A stretch of 5,817 nucleotides of DNA from an uncultured bacterium (GTDB lineage Bacteria > Armatimonadota > UBA5829 > DSUL01). Where the stretch lies: contig CALCJH010000109.1 in NCBI GenBank assembly GCA_937967775.1, positions 1 through 5,817 on the forward strand, in the 5' to 3' direction. The notes under the pieces are model-generated. The model did not search any database. It was not told the DNA's origin and was given only the letters and a program-made list of their open reading frames with translations. The translations under genes and the position numbers were made by a program. Positions 1-4,755 of the stretch are shown piece after piece. Within the stretch, counting starts at the first letter, position 1, and each line of letters opens with the position of its first letter.

Positions 1-304
1 AGCCGTGCCCGATGATGACGTCGTAGCCCTGGCTGGCGTATTCGCGGAAATCACCTTCGAAGTCCGCGGGGCTTTCGGTCTGCTTCTGGTTGACGCGCGC
101 GCCGAGCTCCTTCTCCACCAACAGGAGCCCCTGGTATCCCAGCTGATTCCAGCCGCCGTCGTTGACCGGTCCGGGGCTGAGCAAGGCGACCTTGAGCTGA
201 CGCCCACCTTCCCCTTTGCCGCTTTCCTTCGCCGGCCCACCGCATCCAGCCGACATAACAACGGAAAGAAGAACCGCCAGAAAGAGACCCGTTCTTATGC
301 GCAT
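1..304 (-). CDS. BMP/PnrA-family ABC transporter substrate-binding lipoprotein (5' part, cut by window edge)
   Basis: Only the first 101 codons are present; the rest lies left of the window. Residues 1-20 form a lipoprotein signal peptide: basic start (MRIRT), hydrophobic core, then SAGC with Cys21 as the likely lipidated residue. The -3 residue is Ser rather than the usual Leu. A Gly/Lys/Glu-rich linker follows (22-36). The mature domain opens with a beta strand and the motif VALLSPGPVNDGGWNQLGYQ (39-58), typical of the basic-membrane-protein (BMP) family, followed by a stretch ending DVIIGHG (95-101), which fits strand 3 of a periplasmic-binding fold. Known family members bind purine nucleosides or other small solutes outside the cytoplasmic membrane and pass them to an ABC permease. 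The ligand here cannot be told. The ATG at 304-302 is supported by a strong GGAGGGAG at 319-312, seven bases upstream. Permease and ATPase genes would be expected beyond the left edge. Confidence 0.85.
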   Translation of the reverse strand, partial: MRIRTGLFLAVLLSVVMSAGCGGPAKESGKGEGGRQLKVALLSPGPVNDGGWNQLGYQGLLLVEKELGARVNQKQTESPADFEGDFREYASQGYDVIIGHG

Positions 305-334
305 CGTCTCGCTCCCTCCATCTTTTCCTGCGGA

Positions 335-357
335 CCGGGCGGCAGCCGGACGCCCGG
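335..357 (-). other. Hairpin in the leader of the lipoprotein gene
   Basis: CCGGGCG (335-341) pairs perfectly with CGCCCGG (351-357) around a nine-base loop. It lies in the predicted mRNA leader, 15 bases upstream of the Shine-Dalgarno. No T-run follows on either strand, so it is not an intrinsic terminator. It could stabilise the 5' end or simply reflect high GC content. Confidence 0.35.
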
Positions 358-359
358 CG

Positions 360-398
360 TCACACAGGAATCGTAACGGAACTGATTCGTCTGTGTCA
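360..398. promoter_or_regulatory. Inverted repeat framing the lipoprotein promoter (possible operator)
   Basis: TCACACAG (360-367) and CTGTGTCA (391-398) are an inverted pair with 7 of 8 positions complementary. Their centres are 31 bases apart, about three helical turns. The right arm overlaps the -35 hexamer and the left arm overlaps the predicted start of transcription. A further direct copy of CTGTGTC lies at 471-477, on the side of the divergent gene. The layout suits a dimeric regulator binding on one face of the DNA, but no regulator is encoded here and the arms are short. Confidence 0.3.
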
Positions 399-399
399 A
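370..399 (-). promoter_or_regulatory. Sigma70-like promoter for the BMP lipoprotein gene
   Basis: On the minus strand a perfect -35 hexamer TTGACA (399-394) is followed after 18 bases by TACGAT (375-370), matching TATAAT at 4 of 6 positions. Transcription would start near 363, giving a leader of about 59 bases that holds the hairpin at 335-357 and the Shine-Dalgarno at 319-312. This is the best -35 element in the window. It is a prediction from sequence only. Confidence 0.6.
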
Positions 400-437
400 A
401 GCCAGGCATCCCGCGTCAGCATTCTTAGCATGCAGGA

Positions 438-443
438 AATAAT
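438..443 (+). promoter_or_regulatory. Weak -10-like element for the beta-barrel gene
   Basis: AATAAT matches TATAAT at 5 of 6 positions and lies in the most AT-rich part of the intergenic region. No convincing -35 hexamer lies 16-18 bases upstream. If used, transcription would start near 450, giving a leader of about 105 bases that includes the hairpin at 487-521. Just downstream, CCGGAAA is repeated in tandem (444-450 and 451-457). Confidence 0.22.
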
Positions 444-486
444 CCGGAAACCGGAAAACGGGTAACCTTGCTGTGTCTCGCGCAAA

Positions 487-521
487 GCCGGGGCGTAGCT
501 GAATCTGGTGCAACGCCCGGC
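487..521 (+). other. Stable hairpin in the 5' leader of the beta-barrel gene
   Basis: GCCGGGGCGT (487-496) pairs with ACGCCCGGC (513-521), giving nine base pairs with one bulged G and a 16-base loop. A small stem TCTT/AAGA with loop TCGC follows (526-537). CTTGC at 467-471 could instead pair with GCAAG at 532-536, enclosing the large hairpin. The region ends just before the Shine-Dalgarno AGGAGAGGAG (540-549). CGCAAAGCC at 481-489 recalls a conserved strand of the c-di-GMP-I (GEMM) riboswitch, but the partner elements of that RNA are not in place. This is called a structured leader only. Confidence 0.4.
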
Positions 522-554
522 AGAATCTTTCGCAAGACCAGGAGAGGAGTGAAC

Positions 555-1211
555 ATGAGAAAGCTGACTGCTGTGCTGAGTGCCGCGCTGGCTGCTCTGC
601 CCGTCGTCATCGGCGCGACCCCTTCGACGCTCGTCTGGATCCCTTCCACGGACATCCAGCCGAAGGGCGTGTTCCATCTCGGCTACGACACGTACACTTC
701 GCCGGGCTCCGATGCCACCAACGCCACGGTCTACGGGGTGACCTACGGCGTCAGCGAGCAGATTGAAGTGGGCATTGACTACTTCTCCGGCACCAACCGG
801 CCCTGGTTCTTCAACGCGAAGCTCAGGGTGCTGGAAGAGAACGAAAGCAACCCCGCCGTGGCGCTAGGATTCTATAACGTCTCCCCAAAGAGCGACGTCA
901 CGCAGAATCTGGCCTATGCGCTGGTCAGCAAGACATTCGCCGGCACCCGGTTCCACGCCGGATATGCCACGGGTAAGAAGAGCGTTCTCGGGCGTGACGA
1001 GAACATGGTGCTGCTGGGTATCGATCGCCAGCTGGACGACAAGTGGTGGGTGGCGGCGGACTATCAGGGCGGCAAGAGCTTTATGGGGGCGCTGAGCGTG
1101 GGCGCAGCATACAAGTTCGCCGACAACGCCTCCGTCCTGGTGGGCTACGACTTCTACAACGACAGCTCCATTAAGGACACTGTCACGGTCCAGATTGACA
1201 TAGATCTTTAA
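555..1211 (+). CDS. Predicted outer-membrane beta-barrel protein with signal peptide
   Basis: The product has 218 residues. Residues 1-21 form a Sec signal peptide (MRKLT, an Ala/Leu-rich core, then VVIGA with likely cleavage near A20/A21). The mature part has no long hydrophobic helix. It is a run of alternating polar/apolar segments rich in Gly, Tyr, Trp and Phe (for example GVFHLGYDTYT, YGVSEQIEVGIDYF, WWVAADYQGG, ASVLVGYDFYN) with polar turns, as in a small barrel of about ten to twelve strands. It ends in an amphipathic strand with terminal Leu (VQIDIDL), resembling an outer-membrane beta-signal although Phe is commoner. The open frame extends upstream to a TTG at 468, but the ATG at 555 is chosen because of AGGAGAGGAG five bases before it and because the signal peptide begins there. 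No named family or transported substrate is recognised. The gene appears monocistronic, with its own terminator at 1232-1281. Another periplasmic beta-rich protein is possible. Confidence 0.75.
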   Translation: MRKLTAVLSAALAALPVVIGATPSTLVWIPSTDIQPKGVFHLGYDTYTSPGSDATNATVYGVTYGVSEQIEVGIDYFSGTNRPWFFNAKLRVLEENESNPAVALGFYNVSPKSDVTQNLAYALVSKTFAGTRFHAGYATGKKSVLGRDENMVLLGIDRQLDDKWWVAADYQGGKSFMGALSVGAAYKFADNASVLVGYDFYNDSSIKDTVTVQIDIDL

Positions 1212-2248
1212 GGCAGCCTCACATCCCTCGGGGCGGCAGGAGTCGGCTTGTGATCAGCCCGGGCCTGCCGCCTCTTTTTTTCGGCGCCGGGCGGCAGCGT
1301 CAGCTCGAAACTGCGGCTAAAGGTGAAATCTCCAGCCTTCCCGTTCAGCCTGGCCGGCAGGCTTGCGGCGTTCGCCCGCTTCAGAGGGGCAGCCACATCC
1401 TGCTGGCGGCCGGGCTGGACGTCCAGTTGAACATCCACCCCTTTGTTGCCATCCCCTGCGGCAGAAAGCGTGAGAGTGCCCCTTACCGGAAGAGCTCCGC
1501 GGTTGACCGCCGAGATCCTCAGAGTCTCCGGCCCAGACCATTCGGCGCGCACATCCAGAGGGACAAGCCAGCCGTGATAACGGGCGCGCTCGGTTGCATC
1601 CAGTCCGGAGGTCTCCAGGAACTGACGCACACGCTCCACGTCGGCAAGCAGCTCACGGACCTGCTGGAGAATCATCTCCCGGTTGGAGGGGGTGGCGGTG
1701 GCCCGGCGCGAGGTGGGCCTGCCACTCTCCACCAGGATGAGCCGGGCGGAACGGTCGGCACGGTCCGCCACCAAGATCGCCCGCGCCACCTCTCTCAGTC
1801 CCAGCATCCGCGCTCCGGCTACTGTCCTTCGCTCAGTCAGGGAAAGCGTACGGTTCATCTCCTCCAGAAGGGTCTCGTACAACTCCACAACGGCGCGTTG
1901 ATCGGCGGGAAGCAGACCGCCGGACATTTTGACCGGCACACCGGCGGCAAGCTGCTCACGTGTGTAAGAACCCATAAATGCTCCGGCGTTGTAGATATCC
2001 ATCGCGTCGAAGGGCACACCGGTCAATCTTAGCGTGGCCGTGAGCCCTCCGGCAGAGTCGTTGCGGAACCCGAAGCTGAACTCTCCTCCCCGGGGAGTAG
2101 GACGCAGGAAGATCACCAGCGGAGCATCAGCGGTGGCCTCCAGCGACTGCAGGTCCGCGGTGACTACGGGCGCAGCCTTGCCATAACCCCCAGATGAGGC
2201 GGAAAGAACCGCCCCCAGAAGCGCGAAGATACAAACGCGGGCTTTCAA
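1208..2248 (-). CDS. Secreted protein of unknown function
   Basis: No family is recognised. From the preferred TTG start (2248-2246) the product has 346 residues. Residues 1-26 look like a Sec signal peptide (KAR, then a core VCIFALLGAVLSAS, cleavage near KAA at 24-26). Residues 27-95 are beta-rich, with the segment FSFGFRNDSAGGLTATLRL. Residues about 110-225 are mainly helical and charged, including a likely coiled stretch REMILQQVRELLADVERVRQ. Residues about 235-315 are again beta-rich, with an Ig-like look (LRISAVNRGALPVRGTLTLS). The last 25 or so residues are a basic, Pro-rich tail. The open frame reaches a TTG at 2287, but that codon overlaps the predicted -10 box, so the shorter start is preferred. 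Its AGGAGG lies 14 bases upstream, further than usual, so the start is uncertain. The composition is balanced, whereas the antisense frame is rich in His, Gln, Pro and Arg. Transcription is divergent from hisD. Confidence 0.7.
   Translation of the reverse strand: MKARVCIFALLGAVLSASSGGYGKAAPVVTADLQSLEATADAPLVIFLRPTPRGGEFSFGFRNDSAGGLTATLRLTGVPFDAMDIYNAGAFMGSYTREQLAAGVPVKMSGGLLPADQRAVVELYETLLEEMNRTLSLTERRTVAGARMLGLREVARAILVADRADRSARLILVESGRPTSRRATATPSNREMILQQVRELLADVERVRQFLETSGLDATERARYHGWLVPLDVRAEWSGPETLRISAVNRGALPVRGTLTLSAAGDGNKGVDVQLDVQPGRQQDVAAPLKRANAASLPARLNGKAGDFTFSRSFELTLPPGAEKKRRQARADHKPTPAAPRDVRLP
1232..1281 (+). terminator. Intrinsic terminator of the beta-barrel gene, inside the convergent gene
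   Basis: GGCGGCAGG (1232-1240) pairs perfectly with CCTGCCGCC (1264-1272): nine base pairs, eight of them G-C. An inner stem GGCT/AGCC (1245-1248 and 1256-1259) extends the fold. It is followed directly by TC and seven T's (1273-1281). It starts 20 bases after the barrel gene's stop. The whole structure lies within the coding sequence of the minus-strand gene, where the T-run is read as a Lys-rich stretch (EKKR). A third copy, GGCGGCAG at 1290-1297, could compete for the 3' arm. Confidence 0.85.
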
Positions 2249-2262
2249 CTCTTGCTCGGGAA

Positions 2263-2268
2263 CCTCCT
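2263..2268 (-). promoter_or_regulatory. Shine-Dalgarno AGGAGG bearing on the start of the secreted-protein gene
   Basis: The consensus AGGAGG is read on the minus strand, 14 bases before the TTG at 2248-2246. No ATG, GTG or TTG lies in the open frame at the usual 5-9 base spacing. It supports a start downstream of 2263 rather than the TTG at 2287, but leaves the exact codon open. Confidence 0.5.
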
Positions 2269-2280
2269 GACCGGACCTGG

Positions 2281-2302
2281 CCGGCAACTATAGGACTGCC
2301 GG
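2281..2302 (-). promoter_or_regulatory. Probable -10 box with overlapping inverted repeat, secreted-protein gene
   Basis: On the minus strand TATAGT (2292-2287) matches TATAAT at 5 of 6 positions. Transcription would start near 2280, with a leader of about 32 bases that includes the AGGAGG. The -35 is poor: the nearest good match, ATGACA, lies 21 bases upstream. The -10 box sits between perfect arms CCGGCA (2281-2286) and TGCCGG (2297-2302), ten bases apart, so a regulator bound there would cover the promoter. A weak -35 together with a dyad would fit a regulated promoter. Confidence 0.4.
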
Positions 2303-2358
2303 AAGCCATGGTATGTCATTCCACAAGCCCCGTGCAACCCGCACGACGGACGCTGGAG

Positions 2359-2373
2359 CGCCTTTGGAAGGCG
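2359..2373. promoter_or_regulatory. Perfect dyad CGCCTT-TGG-AAGGCG over the hisD -35 region
   Basis: Six-base arms are separated by three bases, centred on 2366. The right half overlaps the best -35 candidate for the his operon (2364-2369), the position expected of a repressor operator. As RNA it would be a short hairpin, but it lies upstream of the predicted transcription start, so a DNA-level role is more likely. No regulator gene is present in the window. Confidence 0.3.
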
Positions 2374-2394
2374 GCAGGCGGCGTCGGGTATAAT
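2364..2394 (+). promoter_or_regulatory. hisD operon promoter with perfect TATAAT
   Basis: TATAAT at 2389-2394 is an exact -10 consensus in a very GC-rich setting. TTGGAA at 2364-2369 (4 of 6 matches to TTGACA) lies 19 bases upstream, a long spacer. Transcription would start at about 2401-2403, only 2-4 bases before the ATG at 2405. There is no Shine-Dalgarno. The message is therefore predicted to be leaderless or nearly so. Confidence 0.6.
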
Positions 2395-2404
2395 GCCCGC
2401 GGAC

Positions 2405-3697
2405 ATGCGTTTTCTGGAGACCTCGAAAGACCCCCAAGAACAGATCCGGGCCGCCCTGACGGCGGGCTCGCCGGCGGATGACGATGCCGTGGAGCGGACC
2501 GTGCGCGGGATCATCGCGAGAGTGCGCTCGGAAGGGGACGCGGCGCTGCTGGATCTAGGACGGCGATTCGACTTTTCCGGACTGGAAAGCATCGCTGTGC
2601 CACCCGAGCGCATCCGGCAGGCGCTGGACAGCATTCCCCGTGATCTGAGAGCCGCCCTTGAGCACGCGGCCGCAAATATCCGGGAGTTCCACGAGCAAGA
2701 GAGGGCGGAATCCTGGGTCTCCACGCGCGGGTCCACGGTGATGGGCCAGCTGGTGCGGCCCGTCCCGTCAGTGGGGCTGTATGTTCCCGGAGGCAGAGCC
2801 GCCTATCCCAGCACCGTGCTGATGACCGCCATCCCGGCGGCCGTAGCGGGCGTGCGGGAGCTGTGCGTGGCTTCCCCCTGCGGTGAGGAAGGAGAGATCC
2901 CCGAAAGCATTCTGGCCGCCTGTGCCATCAGCGGGGTGAGCCGGGTCTACCGGATGGGAGGCGCTCAGGCCATTGCGGCCTTTGCGTTCGGCACGGAAAG
3001 CGTTCCCCGCGTGGACAAGGTGGCCGGGCCGGGGAACCGGTTCGTCAACTGCGCCAAGCGGCTGCTGTTCGGGCACGTGGGGATAGACTCCCTGGCCGGG
3101 CCGAGCGAGGTGCTGGTCATAGCGGACGAGACGGCCGATCCGGAATGGGTGGCGGCCGACCTGATCGCGCAGGCCGAGCATGGAGGGGATTCCCGTTCCA
3201 TTCTGGTGACTTGGAGGCGCGAGGTGGCCGAGGCTGTGGCCAAGGCTGTAGAGAAGCAGCTTCCCCGGGAACCACGATCCGGACACATCCGGGAGTCCCT
3301 GGACTCCTACGGGGTGATCCTGCTCACCGCCGGCCCGGATGAGGCCGTTCACTGGACAAACATCTGCGCGCCGGAGCACCTGCAGATATGGGTAGAGCGC
3401 CCCCAGGAGTGGATCGGCCGCCTGGTGAACGCGGGAGCCATCTTCGTCGGCCCCTACAGCCCGGTGCCGATCGGCGACTATGTGGCAGGGCCCTCGCACA
3501 CGCTGCCCACCGGGACCGCGGCCCGGTTTTCGTCAGCCCTGGGTGTTGCGGAGTTCCAAAAGCGCACCAGCCTGATCTGGTACGGTCCGCAGGAGCTCAC
3601 CGGGGATGCGGCCGCGGCGGTGACAATCGCCGAAGCGGAAGGACTGCCCGCGCACGCGCGGGCCATCACGCTGCGCGGGAAGGACGGTCAGACTTGA
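2405..3697 (+). CDS. hisD: Histidinol dehydrogenase
   Basis: This enzyme catalyses the last two steps of histidine synthesis, oxidising L-histidinol to L-histidine through histidinal with two NAD+, in the cytoplasm as a zinc homodimer. From the ATG at 2405 the product has 430 residues, close to the 434 of E. coli HisD. All family landmarks are present: RPVPSVGLYVPGG with TAYPS-like RAAYPS, YRMGGAQAIAAFAFGT, DKVAGPGNRFV, GPSEVLVIAD, QAEH (Gln256 and His259, zinc ligands by family), APEHL (Glu324 and His325, catalytic pair), PIGDY (Asp358, zinc), GPSHTLPT, and His417 near the C terminus (zinc). Nothing suggests decay. An in-frame ATG at 2393 gives four more residues (MPAD), but it overlaps the TATAAT box and lies upstream of the predicted transcript start, so 2405 is preferred. 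It is first in the operon, and its stop shares bases with the start of the next gene. Confidence 0.96.
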   Translation: MRFLETSKDPQEQIRAALTAGSPADDDAVERTVRGIIARVRSEGDAALLDLGRRFDFSGLESIAVPPERIRQALDSIPRDLRAALEHAAANIREFHEQERAESWVSTRGSTVMGQLVRPVPSVGLYVPGGRAAYPSTVLMTAIPAAVAGVRELCVASPCGEEGEIPESILAACAISGVSRVYRMGGAQAIAAFAFGTESVPRVDKVAGPGNRFVNCAKRLLFGHVGIDSLAGPSEVLVIADETADPEWVAADLIAQAEHGGDSRSILVTWRREVAEAVAKAVEKQLPREPRSGHIRESLDSYGVILLTAGPDEAVHWTNICAPEHLQIWVERPQEWIGRLVNAGAIFVGPYSPVPIGDYVAGPSHTLPTGTAARFSSALGVAEFQKRTSLIWYGPQELTGDAAAAVTIAEAEGLPAHARAITLRGKDGQT

Positions 3698-4755
3698 GCA
3701 ATACGCAGGCTGCGGCCACGCTGGCCGCGGCGGAAGAGCGGTACATCACGCTGCCCGTTCCGGGAAATGGAACAGGGGAGGTTCTGGCGCTCCCGGAAGC
3801 GATGGAGCTTCTGCGGAGCCTGGACACGCTGATCTTCGACCTGGACGGGGTTCTCATTGACCCCACAAGGTCCATTCAGCGCGCGCATCCTCTGGCCATA
3901 GAGATGTGGCTGCAGATGACCTTCGGAATGACGGACTGCGCCGAGCTTGTGTCACCGGAGGACGTGGCCGCATTCAAACTGGCGGGTGGATTCAATGACG
4001 ACTGGAACATCGCCGAGAGCGTGGCGCTCGCGTTGGCAGTCAAGGCGATCCAGTCCGGCGCGAAGGATGGCGGAGAACTGCTGGGTTACGGATTCTCTCT
4101 GCAGGATACTGCGGAAGGAGCCGCGTCGCTCGGCGGAGGGATGGACGGAGCGCGGCAGTGGCTGAGGAGCCAGACTCCGCCTGAGATTTTCGAGGAAGCA
4201 AGCCGAATCTGCGCCAACGGGCTGGCCGGGCAGCTCCTGAAAGAGGTCATCGCCGGGCCCTTCTGCCGGGAGATGTATGACTTCGATGCGCAGTATGTGA
4301 CCGGCGAGGGCACCATTCTGGAAGACCGGCTCCTGACCCCGCCGGAAAGTCTGGAGCTTCCCTTCGAGCGAGGGGTCTTCACCGGGCGGACCTACGGGGA
4401 GGCCCGGGTGGGGTTGCGTCTGGTGGGGCTTGGAGAGTTCGTTCCCGACGAGCGGCTGATCAGCTGGAACGACGGGATGTATAAGCCCGACGGCCGCCCG
4501 CTGGCCATTCTGACAGAGCGGATCGGCTCCCGGGTGGCTGCTTTTATCGGGGACAACCCGGACGATATGCGTAGCGTTCATCTCTACCGCCGCAACGGCT
4601 CGGTGCCGATACTGAGCATCCAGGTGTGCTTCGGCGCGGCGGCGGATGAGGCGCGGCAGGTGTTCATCCGGGAGGGGGTCGATCTCATCGCCCCGGACAC
4701 TGTGTCCGCGCTCGCGGCTCTGAAGGCGCTTCGCGAGGGAGGATGTGATGGCTGA
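3694..4755 (+). CDS. HAD-superfamily hydrolase of a his operon, candidate histidinol-phosphate phosphatase
   Basis: The product has 353 residues from a TTG at 3694 that overlaps the hisD stop by four bases (TTGA), with GGAAGGA about nine bases upstream. All four HAD motifs are visible: DLDGV (Asp49 nucleophile, Asp51 acid/base), FTGRT (Thr230), YKPDG (Lys264), and GDNPDD (Asp287, Asp290/291, magnesium). About 180 residues separate motifs I and II, so it has a large C1-type cap, which includes GGFNDDW. This resembles the family I recall as TIGR01548, a subfamily IA group. It is unlike the subfamily IIIA phosphatase domain of E. coli HisB. The first 44 residues before motif I match no domain I recognise. 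An ATG at 3802 would remove 36 of them, but the tight junction favours TTG. Its place between hisD and hisB suggests it removes phosphate from histidinol phosphate. Family membership is likely; the substrate is inferred. Confidence 0.85.
   Translation: MSNTQAAATLAAAEERYITLPVPGNGTGEVLALPEAMELLRSLDTLIFDLDGVLIDPTRSIQRAHPLAIEMWLQMTFGMTDCAELVSPEDVAAFKLAGGFNDDWNIAESVALALAVKAIQSGAKDGGELLGYGFSLQDTAEGAASLGGGMDGARQWLRSQTPPEIFEEASRICANGLAGQLLKEVIAGPFCREMYDFDAQYVTGEGTILEDRLLTPPESLELPFERGVFTGRTYGEARVGLRLVGLGEFVPDERLISWNDGMYKPDGRPLAILTERIGSRVAAFIGDNPDDMRSVHLYRRNGSVPILSIQVCFGAAADEARQVFIREGVDLIAPDTVSALAALKALREGGCDG

Noticed and set aside
5..428. Plus-strand open frames at 5-376 and 216-428
   Set aside because: They run antisense to the lipoprotein start and its promoter, lack ribosome-binding sites and encode no recognisable domain.
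305..440. Purine riboswitch in the leader of the BMP lipoprotein gene
   Set aside because: BMP proteins often carry purine nucleosides, but the predicted leader is only about 59 bases and shows none of the conserved purine-aptamer junction sequences.
430..525. c-di-GMP-I (GEMM) riboswitch
   Set aside because: Only CGCAAAGCC fits. The GGCAAACC strand, GAAA-capped first hairpin and closing GGGUUGCC/GGGUUACC strand are not in the expected order. Kept only as a structured leader.
468..554. TTG start at 468 for the beta-barrel gene
   Set aside because: It would put 29 polar residues before a normal signal peptide, and the ATG at 555 has a strong Shine-Dalgarno at the right distance.
1250..2032. 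Plus-strand open frame (260 codons) opposite the secreted-protein gene
   Set aside because: No Shine-Dalgarno, composition skewed to Gly, His, Gln and Arg, and it begins within the barrel gene's terminator. The minus-strand frame has a signal peptide and balanced composition.
2768..3499. Minus-strand open frame (243 codons) opposite hisD
   Set aside because: hisD is certain on the plus strand, and the antisense product is low-complexity Gly/His/Pro/Arg with no motif.
3388..3693. Upstream extension of the HAD reading frame inside hisD
   Set aside because: It would overlap hisD by about 300 bases, and the extra residues are an Arg/Gly/Pro-rich out-of-frame reading of hisD.
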